Shown: positions 33,623 through 42,141 of the stretch, piece by piece | Layout: each line of letters opens with the position of its first letter | Numbering within the stretch: position 1 is the first letter of the stretch | Assembly: GCA_027306605.1 (NCBI GenBank) | Contig: DAHUZK010000064.1 | Span: 1 to 64,000 of the forward strand | DNA length: 64,000 nt | Source: Acidimicrobiaceae bacterium | GTDB taxonomy: Bacteria > Actinomycetota > Acidimicrobiia > Acidimicrobiales > RAAP-2 | Direction: 5' to 3' | Notes under the pieces: generated by a model | Databases searched by the model: none | What the model was told of the DNA's origin: nothing | The model's input: the letters and a program-made list of their open reading frames with translations, nothing else | Made by a program: the position numbers and the translations under genes

Positions 33623-35220
33623 CAGTGCCGGACCACCCCGAAGACGGCCGTGCCGCGCACGGGCGCCGAGTGCACCGCCGTGAGCGCGATGGCCAGCACG
33701 GTGCGGGTGTGGCGCGGATCGATGATCCCGTCGTCCCACAGGCGCCCGGTGGCGTACTGGGCGGTCGACTCCTCCTCGATCTGGCGCTCGGTCGCCGCCC
33801 GCAGCTCCTCGTCGGCCTCCTCGTCGAAGGGACGGCCCGCCGCCTCGGCGGCGTTGCGCCGCACGATCGAGAGCACGCCGGCCAGCTGTTTCGGCCCCAT
33901 GACCGCGATGCGGTGGTTCGGCCAGGTGAAGATGAAGCGCGGGTCGTAGGCGCGGCCCGCCATGGCGTAGTTCCCGGCGCCGTAGCTGGCACCCACCATC
34001 AGCGTCAGGTGCGGCACCGTCGAGTTCGAGACGGCGTTGATCAGCTTGGCCCCGTCCTTGATGATCCCGCCCTGCTCGTAGCGCGTGCCGACCATGAAGC
34101 CCGTGATGTTCTGCACGAAGAGGATCGGCGTGTCGCTCCGGTTGCACAGCGCGATGAACTGCGCGCCCTTCTGCGCCTCGGGCGAGAAGAGGATCCCGTT
34201 GTTGGCCACCACGCCCACCGGGTAGCCGCCGAGGTGCGCCCAGCCGCACACCAGCTGCGGGCCGTAGTCCTCCTTGAACTCCTCGAAGCGCGAGCCGTCG
34301 AGGACACGGGCGAGGATCTCGCGCGTGTCGAAGGGCACGCGCACGTCGACCGAGGCGATGCCCAGCAGCTCCTCGGCGGGATAGAGCGGCTCCTCGACGG
34401 CTTGCCGGGGTCCGGGTCCGAGCCGGCGCCAGTGCAGGTGCGCCACGATCCCCCGCGCCATCCGCAGCGCGTCCCGCTCGTCACGGGCCAAGTAGTCGCA
34501 CAGACCCGAGGTGCGGGCGTGCATCGCCGCGCCGCCGAGCTCCTCTTCGTCCGCCTCTTCGCCGATGGCCATCTTGACCAGCGGCGGGCCGCCCAGGAAC
34601 ACCCGGGCCCGGTGCTCGACCATGACCGTGTAGTCGCTCATGCCCGGCAGGTACGCCCCGCCGGCCGTCGAGGAGCCGAACACGACACAGACGGTCGGGA
34701 TCCCCTGCGCCGAGAGCTGGGTCAGGCGACGGAACTGCTCGCCTCCGGGCACGAACACGTCGGCCTGGCGCGGCAGGTCGGCCCCTCCGGACTCCACGAG
34801 GATCAGCAGCGGCAGGCGGTTCTCCTCGGCGACGTCCATGGCGCGCAGGAGCTTGCGGATCGTGGTCGGGCTCGTCGTCCCGCCGCGCACCGTGGGGTCG
34901 TTGGCGACGACGAGGCACTGCGTGCGCGAGACCTCGGCCAGCGCCACCACCACGCCGCCGCCGACGGGGTCACCGGTGTGCAGGCCGGCCAGGGGGCTCA
35001 GCTCGAGGACCGGCGTCCCGGGATCGACGAGTGCCTCGAGGCGCTCGCGCACCATCATCTTGTCGCGGGCGCGGTGACGTTCCACGTACTGCGGTCCGCC
35101 TCCGGCCAGCACCTCGTCGTGGCGGGCCGCCACCTCCTCGGCCAGGGCGCGCATGGCCTCGGCGTTGCGTCCGAACTCCTCACCGGAGGTGACGAGCCGG
35201 CTGTGCAGGACCGTGCTCAC
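33622..35220 (-). CDS. Acyl-CoA carboxylase beta subunit (carboxyltransferase)
   Basis: The 532-residue protein is a crotonase-fold carboxyltransferase of the methylcrotonyl/geranyl-CoA type: VVANDPTVRGGTTSPTTIRK and LILVESGGADLPRQADVFVP in the N half, NGILFSPEAQKGAQFIALC and QNITGFMVGTRYEQGGIIKDG in the C half, then ASYGAGNYAMAGRAYDPRF. It transfers CO2 from biotin to an enoyl-CoA. GTG 35220 overlaps the hydratase stop (GTGA). The substrate (3-methylcrotonyl- or geranyl-CoA) cannot be told apart without alignment. Confidence 0.94.
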   Translation of the reverse strand: MSTVLHSRLVTSGEEFGRNAEAMRALAEEVAARHDEVLAGGGPQYVERHRARDKMMVRERLEALVDPGTPVLELSPLAGLHTGDPVGGGVVVALAEVSRTQCLVVANDPTVRGGTTSPTTIRKLLRAMDVAEENRLPLLILVESGGADLPRQADVFVPGGEQFRRLTQLSAQGIPTVCVVFGSSTAGGAYLPGMSDYTVMVEHRARVFLGGPPLVKMAIGEEADEEELGGAAMHARTSGLCDYLARDERDALRMARGIVAHLHWRRLGPGPRQAVEEPLYPAEELLGIASVDVRVPFDTREILARVLDGSRFEEFKEDYGPQLVCGWAHLGGYPVGVVANNGILFSPEAQKGAQFIALCNRSDTPILFVQNITGFMVGTRYEQGGIIKDGAKLINAVSNSTVPHLTLMVGASYGAGNYAMAGRAYDPRFIFTWPNHRIAVMGPKQLAGVLSIVRRNAAEAAGRPFDEEADEELRAATERQIEEESTAQYATGRLWDDGIIDPRHTRTVLAIALTAVHSAPVRGTAVFGVVRH

Positions 35221-36008
35221 GGCGGCCCGCCCGCGCCGCGCCCGCTCGTGTCCCACGACGGTGGCCGCTTCTGCAAGAAGGCCTCCATGCCCTCAGCGGC
35301 CTCGGGCCCGGCGAACAGCGCGGCCGAGGTGTCGGCGGCAGCGGCCAGCCCGTCGGCCCACGGCCGGGCCGGCAGCGTGCGCAACAGGTCCTTGGTGGCG
35401 CGCAGCGCGCCGGGTGCGGCCCGGCGTAACGCCTCGGCCCGCGCGCCGACCCAGGCGTCGAGCGCGCTCTCGTCCTCCACCGCGTCCGAGAGCAGGCCGG
35501 CCGCGGCCGCGGCCGCGGCGTCGAAGGGCTCGCCCGTCAGCGCCGCCCGGGCCAAGAAGCGGCGGTCCATCACACCGAGGGCCGGCACCAAGATCATCGC
35601 CGGCGCCACCCCGACGCGCACCTCGGTGAAGGCGAAGGTCGCCGTCACCGGCGCCACCGCCAGGTCCGCCGCCGCGATGAGACCGAGACCGCCGGCGCGG
35701 GCGTGGCCGTTGACCCGGGCGATCACCGGCACCGGGCTCTCCGCCATCTGGGTCAGGATCCCGGGCATGCGGTTGGGCGCCGCGGATCCGCGCTCGGAGA
35801 GGTCGGCGCCCGAGCAGAACACGGTGCCGCTGCCGGTCAGGACGATGCCGCGCACCTGCGAGTCACCGGTGGCGTCACGCAACGCCGCATCGAGCTGTTC
35901 GAGCAGGCGTGCCGACAGCGCGTTGCGGTTGTGCGGGGAATCGAGCGTCAGCGTCACGATGCCGCCGCTGTGCTGCACCCCGACCGACACATCCGTCACG
36001 TCCGTCAC
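35217..36008 (-). CDS. Enoyl-CoA hydratase/isomerase family protein
   Basis: The 263-residue crotonase begins VTDVTDVSVGVQHSGGIVTL. It has the oxyanion-hole segments GSGTVFCSGADLSERG and NGHARAGGLGLIAAADLAVA. At the second catalytic glutamate region it reads FAFTEVRVGVAPAMI, with E in place. GTG 36008 gives the conserved N-terminus. It is the first gene of the operon with the carboxylase subunits and AtuA, so it would hydrate the carboxylated enoyl-CoA, as AtuE/LiuC do. Confidence 0.9.
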   Translation of the reverse strand: MTDVTDVSVGVQHSGGIVTLTLDSPHNRNALSARLLEQLDAALRDATGDSQVRGIVLTGSGTVFCSGADLSERGSAAPNRMPGILTQMAESPVPVIARVNGHARAGGLGLIAAADLAVAPVTATFAFTEVRVGVAPAMILVPALGVMDRRFLARAALTGEPFDAAAAAAAGLLSDAVEDESALDAWVGARAEALRRAAPGALRATKDLLRTLPARPWADGLAAAADTSAALFAGPEAAEGMEAFLQKRPPSWDTSGRGAGGPP

Positions 36009-36069
36009 GGGGCGCAGTGTAGGGGGACCTCCCCGGAGGGGACGAAAATCCCGGTGGTATCGTTCGCCG

Positions 36070-37221
36070 GTGATCGAGACGGACGAACACCGGCTGTTCC
36101 GCCGGACGCTCCGCGGCCTCTTCGAACGGGAGATCGAGCCGCACGTGGACGAGTGGGAGGCGGCCCGCACCTTCCCGGCCCACGAGCTGTTCCCCAAGCT
36201 GGCCGCGGTCGGGCTGTTCGGGCTCGAGTACGACGAGGCCTACGGCGGCATGGGCGCGGACCACACCTTCACGCTCATCGCGGGCGAGGAGATGGGCCGG
36301 ATCAGCTGCGGCGGCGTGCCGATGGCCATGGCGGTGCAGATGTCGATGGCGACGCCCGCGCTCGCCCGCTACGGGTCCGAGGAGCTCAAGCAGCGGTATC
36401 TCGCACCCGCCGTGCGCGGCGAGGTCGTGACGTCCATCGCGGTGACCGAGCCCGACGCCGGCAGCGACGTGGCCGGCATCCGCACCAGGGCGGTGCGCGA
36501 CGGCGACGAGTGGGTGATCAACGGCGCCAAGCTGTTCATCACCAACGGGACCCAGGCCGACTGGCTCTGCCTGCTGGCGCGTACCTCCGAGGACCCCGGC
36601 TACCGGGGCATGTCGCTCATCGTCGTCCCGACCGACCTCCCCGGGCTGGCCGTGTCACGCAAGCTGGAGAAGCTCGGCATGTGGTCGAGCGACACGGCCG
36701 AGCTGTCGTTCACCGACGTGCGCGTCCCGGTGTCCAACACCATCGGCGAGAGCGGCCGCGGCTTCCAGCAGCAGATGGCCCAGTTCCAGGCCGAGCGGCT
36801 CATCACCTTCTACAAGCAGGTCGGGTCGATCGGGCTGGCGCTCGAGCGCACGAAGGCCTATCTGCAGCAGCGGCGAGCCTTCGGTGCCCCGCTGCTGGCC
36901 AACCAGCACCTGCAGTTCGTCCTGGCCGAGCTGGCGGCCCGCCACGACGTCTTGAAGCACTACGCGCGCACGGCGGCCGATGCCGTCCTGGGCGGCGAGG
37001 ACGCCACCCGCTACGCCACCATCGGCAAGCTGCTGGGCTCGAGGCTCCAGCGCGAGGTGGCGGACTGCGCCGTCCAGTTCCACGGCGGCATGGGGTACAT
37101 GGACGAGAGCTGGACGTCGCGCTACTTCCGTGACACGCGCCTCGACTCCATCGGCGCCGGCGCCGACGAGGTCATGCTGCGCATCCTGGCCCGCATGGAC
37201 GGGTTCACCGCCGGGTCCTGA
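36070..37221 (+). CDS. Acyl-CoA dehydrogenase (AtuD/IVD-like)
   Basis: The 383-residue flavoprotein has the FAD-binding AVTEPDAGSDVAGIRTRAV and FITNGTQADWLCLLART blocks and QRRAFGAPLLANQHLQFVLAEL. At the end of the protein the usual Y/F-E-G-T motif is replaced by IGAGADEVMLRIL, so the catalytic glutamate is not there. The helix segment FQAERLITFY has a glutamate at the position used by isovaleryl- and long-chain enzymes. The GAGADEVML ending is typical of citronellyl-CoA dehydrogenase-like proteins. GTG 36070 is 61 bases from the divergent hydratase operon, which fits a shared pathway. Confidence 0.92.
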   Translation: MIETDEHRLFRRTLRGLFEREIEPHVDEWEAARTFPAHELFPKLAAVGLFGLEYDEAYGGMGADHTFTLIAGEEMGRISCGGVPMAMAVQMSMATPALARYGSEELKQRYLAPAVRGEVVTSIAVTEPDAGSDVAGIRTRAVRDGDEWVINGAKLFITNGTQADWLCLLARTSEDPGYRGMSLIVVPTDLPGLAVSRKLEKLGMWSSDTAELSFTDVRVPVSNTIGESGRGFQQQMAQFQAERLITFYKQVGSIGLALERTKAYLQQRRAFGAPLLANQHLQFVLAELAARHDVLKHYARTAADAVLGGEDATRYATIGKLLGSRLQREVADCAVQFHGGMGYMDESWTSRYFRDTRLDSIGAGADEVMLRILARMDGFTAGS

Positions 37222-37248
37222 GGCCGCCCGAGCGCCCGAGCACATCGC

Positions 37249-38088
37249 TCAGGTGTGCCGGAACACCGCCTGCCCGCCACCGCTGGCCACGAGCCTGCGG
37301 TCCTCGGACCACACCCGGCCCGTCCACGAGAGCAGACCGCCGTGGGCCACCGGTGCGTGGGCGTCGAGGAGCATCCAGGGCGAGTCGCTGCCTGGATACT
37401 GGAACGACGCGTAGAGGTCGAGGCTCGGCGCGATGAACGGCGGGTCCCGGTGCAAGTGGGGCCGCGACCCGGCCGGCCAGCTCCCCACGTCGAGCACGAT
37501 CAGCGAGCGCGCCGCGTCGACCCACGGATCGGCGAAGGTCGCCGTCGGCCGGCAGCGGACCCAGGTGCGCCAGGTCGGCGGGAGCGGCTCGGTCGGCGGC
37601 CACCGCGCGGACCACTCGATCACGCGTTCGTCGAAGTTCTCCCAGAAGGCGTAGGGGCCGGCGCCGGAGTCGTCGTCCTCCGCCGCGGCCCACAGGTCCG
37701 TCCGCGCCGGCAGCTCCTCGGGGTCCGGCACGTCGGGTGGCGACACGTCCTCGTGCTCGAGGCCCTCGACCTGGCCCACCGACCACACCATGGCGTCGAG
37801 CACCGGCTTGCCCTGCTGGGTCATCTCGACCCGTTGCGCCGCCACGGTCCTGCCCGACCGCAACGGCGTCACGACGAGGTCCACCGGCGCGAACGCCGCG
37901 ACCGAGAGGTAGTGGCAGAAGAAGCTGGCCGGGCGCAGCAGCGGGCTCTCGGCGCCGGCGGCGCGCAACGCGATGGCGGCCACGTAGCCCCCGCACGGCC
38001 CCCAGATCTCCCAATCGCCGTGCACGGTGGCCCTGTAGCGTCCGTCACCCTGCGGCTCGGTCGCCGTGTCGAGCTCGACGTCACCCAT
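37249..38088 (-). CDS. Acyl-CoA thioesterase-like protein (double hotdog)
   Basis: The 279-residue protein resembles TesB-like acyl-CoA thioesterases of Actinobacteria: GDWEIWGPCGGYVAAIALRA (central hotdog helix) with FFCHYLSVAAFAPVDLVVTP after it, and a second half ending LLSWTGRVWSEDRRLVASGG. It would release free acids from acyl-CoA, a sensible partner for the catabolic genes next door. It overlaps the upstream GNAT gene by eight bases. Confidence 0.8.
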   Translation of the reverse strand: MGDVELDTATEPQGDGRYRATVHGDWEIWGPCGGYVAAIALRAAGAESPLLRPASFFCHYLSVAAFAPVDLVVTPLRSGRTVAAQRVEMTQQGKPVLDAMVWSVGQVEGLEHEDVSPPDVPDPEELPARTDLWAAAEDDDSGAGPYAFWENFDERVIEWSARWPPTEPLPPTWRTWVRCRPTATFADPWVDAARSLIVLDVGSWPAGSRPHLHRDPPFIAPSLDLYASFQYPGSDSPWMLLDAHAPVAHGGLLSWTGRVWSEDRRLVASGGGQAVFRHT

Positions 38089-38671
38089 GTGCGCGCTCCC
38101 ACCGCTCCCTCGTCAGCTCGGTCACCGTCACCTCCTCACCGTGCGGGCCGACGGTACGCAAAAGCGGCGAGAACCCGAGCCGTTCCATCACCCGGCCCGA
38201 CGGTGCGTTCTCGGGCTCGTAGATGCTGACGATCCGGGTGAGGCCGCCCTGGTCGAAGCCGAAGTCCACGGCGGCGGTGCCGGCCTCCGTCGCCAGACCT
38301 CTTCCCCGATGCGCGCCGGCCAGGCGCCACCCGACCTCAACCGCCGGCAAGATCTGGGGCAAGAAGTGCGGGACGGCCAGCCCGGCCCACCCGATCATGG
38401 TGCCGGTCGCCCTCTCGACCAGCGCCTCGATCCCGAACCCGTCGCTCTCGTAGCGGGCGGTGACCTGTTCGAGGAACCGTGCCGTCTCGTCCCGGCTCAT
38501 GGCGCCGCGCAGCGGATACCACCAGAAGGACTCCTCGGCGTGGAGCTCGGCCAGCTCGTCGAGATCGCCGGGCCCGAAGGGGCGCAGGACGAGCCGCGCC
38601 GTGGTGAGGGTCGGGACACCGGGTCCCCGCACACCGCCGGGAACTCCCCCGGTCGTCCCGAGATGCGCCAC
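38081..38671 (-). CDS. GNAT family N-acetyltransferase
   Basis: The 196-residue protein is a RimJ/RimL-type acetyltransferase: LTTARLVLRPFGPGDLDELA, the acetyl-CoA loop VGWRLAGAHRGRGLATEA, and the end LTRIVSIYEPENAPSGRVME followed by RLGF. The N-terminal 18 residues are Gly/Val-rich and the true start may be internal. It is translationally linked to the thioesterase by an eight-base overlap. The substrate is unknown. Confidence 0.88.
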   Translation of the reverse strand: MAHLGTTGGVPGGVRGPGVPTLTTARLVLRPFGPGDLDELAELHAEESFWWYPLRGAMSRDETARFLEQVTARYESDGFGIEALVERATGTMIGWAGLAVPHFLPQILPAVEVGWRLAGAHRGRGLATEAGTAAVDFGFDQGGLTRIVSIYEPENAPSGRVMERLGFSPLLRTVGPHGEEVTVTELTRERWERAHG

Positions 38672-38677
38672 GGCCGC

Positions 38678-38947
38678 TCAGCCCAACGGCAGCCCGGGAG
38701 CGTCCGCCAGCGACGGGTCCCGGCCCGGGCGGGCGGAGGCGGCGTACAGCTGCTCGGGGCGGAAGGAGCGCACGGCGCGATCGCCGGCCCGCCCTCCGAC
38801 GACTTCGACCCACGCCTCACCGGTCTCGCCGTTGGTGACGTGCGCCACGAATTCCCAGGACGCCCCGCGCAGGCGCGTCCCCTCGACCTGCACCGGGTCG
38901 CCGGGGCGCAGGCCGGCCCACCGGGTGCTGCGCCGGAGGTCAGGCAT
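38678..38947 (-). CDS. Small conserved actinobacterial protein
   Basis: The 89-residue product reads TRWAGLRPGDPVQVEGTRLR, then GASWEFVAHVTNGETGEAWVEV and a terminal RAVRSFRPEQLY. This beta-rich pattern, with RPGD and a repeated Trp, recurs in a small actinobacterial family of unknown function. ATG 38947 was chosen because conserved sequence begins there and GAGGG is nearby. It lies seven bases upstream of the GNAT gene on the same strand. Confidence 0.65.
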   Translation of the reverse strand: MPDLRRSTRWAGLRPGDPVQVEGTRLRGASWEFVAHVTNGETGEAWVEVVGGRAGDRAVRSFRPEQLYAASARPGRDPSLADAPGLPLG

Positions 38948-39084
38948 CCCGGTGCCCTCGGTCGGGTCTCGGCGACGGGCGCGGGGGCATCGCGACCTTT
39001 CTACAGGCTCGGGACGCCCGTGCCCGACAGGCCCGGGACGGAGCATCGCCCTGGGCACGAGCACCCCCGTCGTATCCTCTGCGC

Positions 39085-39855
39085 ATGGCGCTCGATCCTC
39101 CGCGAACGCTGACGCCATCGAAGGTCAGCGCGTTCACCAACTGCCCTCTGGCCTTCCGCTTCTCGCAGATCGAGCGCCTGCCGGAACCGCCCTCTCCCCA
39201 CGCGGTCAAGGGAACGCTCGTGCACGCTGCGCTCGAGGGCCTGTTCTGGCACCACGCCGCCGGGACCCGGACCGTCGAGGCCGCCGAGGCCGAGCTGGTC
39301 CGGGCCTGGAGCGCCATGCAGCACGACGAGGAGTTCGCGCAGCTCTCGCTCGGCCCGGACGAGGCTGCGGCGTTCCTGGCCGACGCGCGCCAGCTGGTGC
39401 AGAACTACTTCCTGCTCGAGGACCCCGACGACTCGCGCACCATCGGCGTCGAGCTGGGCGTCGAGACCGTGGTGGACGGGATGCGCCTGCGCGGCATCAT
39501 CGACCGGCTCGACCTCGAAGCCGACGGGAGCCTGACCGTCGTCGACTACAAGACGGGCCGCGCTCCGGCCGAGCGCTACGAGCACGGCAGCCTGGGAGGC
39601 GTCCAGACGTACGCCCTGCTCTGCGAGAGCCTCCTGGGCCGCGCCCCCACCGAGGTCCGACTTCTCTACCTGCGCCAGCCGGTCGCCATCGCCTCGAAGG
39701 CCTCCGAACAGACCATCCGGGGCCAGCGCAAGCGGGCCGTGGCCGTCTGGAGTGCTATAGAGCGTGCGTGCGACGCCGAGGATTTCCGGCCCAACGTGGG
39801 CCCGCTGTGTGACTACTGCAACTTCAAGGAGTCGTGTCCCGCCTTCGCCGCGTGA
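39085..39855 (+). CDS. RecB-family PD-(D/E)XK exonuclease domain protein with Fe-S cysteines
   Basis: The 256-residue protein is a stand-alone RecB/Cas4-like nuclease. It opens with TLTPSKVSAFTNCPLAFRF (Cys20) and ends with LCDYCNFKESCPAFAA (Cys242, 245, 251), the split four-cysteine set that binds a 4Fe-4S cluster in AddB and Cas4. The catalytic core is GIIDRLDLEADGSLTVVDYK with the metal-binding Asp, Asp and Lys. It should degrade or trim DNA ends. There is no helicase or CRISPR gene nearby; it overlaps closely with the PAP2 gene that follows. Confidence 0.88.
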   Translation: MALDPPRTLTPSKVSAFTNCPLAFRFSQIERLPEPPSPHAVKGTLVHAALEGLFWHHAAGTRTVEAAEAELVRAWSAMQHDEEFAQLSLGPDEAAAFLADARQLVQNYFLLEDPDDSRTIGVELGVETVVDGMRLRGIIDRLDLEADGSLTVVDYKTGRAPAERYEHGSLGGVQTYALLCESLLGRAPTEVRLLYLRQPVAIASKASEQTIRGQRKRAVAVWSAIERACDAEDFRPNVGPLCDYCNFKESCPAFAA

Positions 39856-39856
39856 C

Positions 39857-40405
39857 GTGACCTCGCCGTCGGGCCTGTCCGCCGTCGACGAGGTCCTCGA
39901 CGCCGCCTTCGAACCCCTGCGCGGTCGTCCCGAGGTCGATCGCGCCGCCGCGGTCGTGTCGAACCTGGCCGACTACGGCGTCGTCTGGGTGCTGCTGGCC
40001 GGCCTCAAGGCACGCCGCCGGGGTGCCGGCCGGCGGCGCGCCGTCGTGGCGCTCGCCGCCGCCGGGTTCTCGTCCATGATCGTCAACCGCCTGGTGAAGC
40101 AGGCCGTGCCACGCGAACGACCCCAGGACCATCTCGACGCCGCGGTGCGCGCACCCACGAGCAGCAGCTTCCCGAGCGGGCACACGCTCGCTGCCTACTG
40201 CACGGCCTTCGTGCTGGCCGAGACCGACGCCGGCACGGCGGCGACCGTCGGCTTCGCCACCGCCGTCGCCGCCAGCCGCGTGCACCTGCGGGCGCATCAC
40301 CCGACCGACGTCCTGGGAGGTGCCGTCATCGGCTCCCTCCTGGGTCTCGGCCTGCGTCCGGTGGTCGACGCCCTGGCCCCGGGCCGCACCGGCCGGGGGC
40401 GCTGA
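39857..40405 (+). CDS. PAP2 superfamily phosphatase
   Basis: The 182-residue membrane protein has all three PAP2 motifs: KQAVPRERPQ, SFPSGHT and SRVHLRAHHPTDVLGG, with the catalytic histidines in place. It would remove phosphate from a lipid or polyprenyl substrate, such as undecaprenyl-PP or phosphatidic acid, with the active site facing outside. GTG 39857 lies one base after the nuclease stop. Confidence 0.9.
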   Translation: MTSPSGLSAVDEVLDAAFEPLRGRPEVDRAAAVVSNLADYGVVWVLLAGLKARRRGAGRRRAVVALAAAGFSSMIVNRLVKQAVPRERPQDHLDAAVRAPTSSSFPSGHTLAAYCTAFVLAETDAGTAATVGFATAVAASRVHLRAHHPTDVLGGAVIGSLLGLGLRPVVDALAPGRTGRGR

Positions 40406-40440
40406 CCCGGTTCGACCCCGGTACGGAGGGGAATGTTCCC

Positions 40441-41064
40441 GTGCGAGGTGAGGTTGATGGCACTGTGACGAGCTTCTCGGTGAACTGGGACTACCGCTGT
40501 CCCTTCGCACGCAACGCCCATGAGCACCTGGTGGCCGGCCTGAGGGACGGCGCACCGTGGGAGGTGACCTTCGAGCCCTTCTCGTTGAGCCAGGTGCACG
40601 TTGCCGAGGGGGACACCGCGGTGTGGGACGACCCGGCCCGGGCGAAGGACCTGATCGCGCTGGCGTCCGGCGTCGTGGTGCGGGACCGGCACCGCGAGAG
40701 ATTCCTCGATGCGCACGAGGCCCTCTTCCGCGCCCGCCACGACGAGGGTCTCGACCTGCGCCAGCCCGAGGTCGTCGCAGGCGTGCTGGATTCGGTGGGC
40801 CTGCCCGGCGCTGCCATCGTCGAGGAGGCGCAGTCGGGCGAGCCCTTCGGCGAGATCCGACGGGCTCACGAGGTGGCCGTGACCAAGTGGGAGGCCTTCG
40901 GGGTACCGACCTTCGTCGTGGCGGACCGTGCTGTGTTCGTCCGCTTGATGAGCCGGCCCGAAGGAGATGCGGCACTCGCCCGGCGCACGATCGACGGCGT
41001 CCTCGCCATCTTCGAGACCCTGCCCGACCTCAACGAGTTCAAGCACACGTCGCTGTCACACTGA
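40441..41064 (+). CDS. DsbA-family thioredoxin-fold protein
   Basis: The 207-residue protein starts VNWDYRCPFARNAHEHL within its thioredoxin fold; CPFA has only one cysteine of the usual CxxC, so it is more like 2-hydroxychromene isomerase/FrnE-type DsbA proteins than an oxidase. The GVPTFVVADRAVF strand carries the cis-proline typical of the fold. GTG 40441 and GTG 40465 are both possible starts. No signal peptide is visible, so it should act in the cytoplasm. Confidence 0.8.
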   Translation: MRGEVDGTVTSFSVNWDYRCPFARNAHEHLVAGLRDGAPWEVTFEPFSLSQVHVAEGDTAVWDDPARAKDLIALASGVVVRDRHRERFLDAHEALFRARHDEGLDLRQPEVVAGVLDSVGLPGAAIVEEAQSGEPFGEIRRAHEVAVTKWEAFGVPTFVVADRAVFVRLMSRPEGDAALARRTIDGVLAIFETLPDLNEFKHTSLSH

Positions 41065-41088
41065 TCGGCCGAACTGACCGGCCGATCA
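41062..41088. terminator. Strong hairpin between convergent genes
   Basis: TGATCGGCCG (41062-41071) pairs perfectly with CGGCCGATCA (41079-41088) across a seven-base loop. It begins at the DsbA-like stop codon and faces the end of the LLM gene, so it probably terminates transcription from both sides. No long T-run follows. Confidence 0.65.
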
Positions 41089-41140
41089 ATTCGGCGGTGC
41101 CCCCTCCCGGTGGTCCTCCCTGTCCCGGCGGTGCACGGTG

Positions 41141-42061
41141 TCAGGACCGCGCCAGCTCCCCGAGCAGTTCGAAGCCGCGCCGGCGCTCCTCCGCGTCGCC
41201 CATGACGGAGGCGACGAGGTCGGTCGCCCCGGCGTCGGCCAGCCGCTGGATCGCCGCCACGACCGCCTCCTCGTCACCGATGAAGCCGATGTCGGCGGCA
41301 GTGTCCGCACCCTCCTTGTCGAGCATGGCGCGGTACGAAGGCAGGTTCGGATAGATGGAGAAGGCGTCGTTGATACGCGCCGCCGCCGCTTCGGGCTCGG
41401 TGGTCACCGCCACCGGCAGGGACACCACGACCCGCGGCGCCGGTCGGCTGGCCGCTTCGGCCGCCGCGGTGATCGCCGGCACGATGTGGCTCCCGATCGT
41501 GGCGGTACCCGTCATCCAGGTGATGGTGCCGTCGGCCACGCTCCCGGCCAGCTTCAACATGGCGGAACCGAGTGCCGCCACGAGGACAGGAGGGGCGGTG
41601 GCCCCTGGCACCTCGAGGGGCGTGAAGGCGTTCGTGGTGATCCGCTCCCCCGCGCTGGCGACGACCTCGCCCTGCAAGAGGGGCATCAGCGAGGCCAGGT
41701 ACTCCTTCATGTACGCGGCAGGACGGTCGTAGCTCATCCCCCACATGTTCTCGACGACGACAGCATGCGAAAGCCCGATGCCGAGCAGGAGCCGGTTGTC
41801 CGTGGCCCACTGCACGGTCAGGGCCTGCGCGGCCAGCATCATCGGGTGGCGCGGGTGCACCGGCACCACACCGGTCCCGAGCCCGATCCCGGGGACCTGG
41901 GCACCGGCGGTGGCAAGGAGCGTGAGCGTGTCGGGCCCGAAGATCTGGGCGCCGAAAGCATGGTCGAACCCGGCGTCGGCGAATCGCCGAAGCTGGGCGA
42001 TCGTGTCGGCCAGCGACCGGTCGACGTCGATCATCGTGCCGATTCGCAGCGGCTTTGCCAT
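41141..42061 (-). CDS. LLM-class oxidoreductase, probably F420-dependent
   Basis: The 306-residue TIM-barrel protein has the luciferase-like pattern FADAGFDHAFGAQIFGPDTL, the GTGVVPVHPRHPMMLAAQAL segment, and LLLGIGLSHAVVVENMWGMS. These features match actinobacterial F420-dependent families (TIGR03564-like), which reduce or oxidise diverse substrates with F420. No F420 ligand can be proven by eye. It is divergent from purK across 80 bases. Confidence 0.88.
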   Translation of the reverse strand: MAKPLRIGTMIDVDRSLADTIAQLRRFADAGFDHAFGAQIFGPDTLTLLATAGAQVPGIGLGTGVVPVHPRHPMMLAAQALTVQWATDNRLLLGIGLSHAVVVENMWGMSYDRPAAYMKEYLASLMPLLQGEVVASAGERITTNAFTPLEVPGATAPPVLVAALGSAMLKLAGSVADGTITWMTGTATIGSHIVPAITAAAEAASRPAPRVVVSLPVAVTTEPEAAAARINDAFSIYPNLPSYRAMLDKEGADTAADIGFIGDEEAVVAAIQRLADAGATDLVASVMGDAEERRRGFELLGELARS

Positions 42062-42141
42062 GGACCAGGTGCTCCCTCGCGTAGTCTGCCGTGTGTGTTC
42101 TCCTTACTGTCTAGGCGAATCCCCGACCGGGGGCGAGTGAG

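Noticed and set aside
33580-36069. Long N-terminal extension of the acyl-CoA dehydrogenase frame
   Set aside because: The 830 upstream codons are antisense to the carboxyltransferase and hydratase genes; dehydrogenase homology starts only at GTG 36070.
39085-39855. Cas4 of a CRISPR system
   Set aside because: No repeats or other cas genes are in the window; the cysteine pattern alone also fits RecB/AddB-type proteins.
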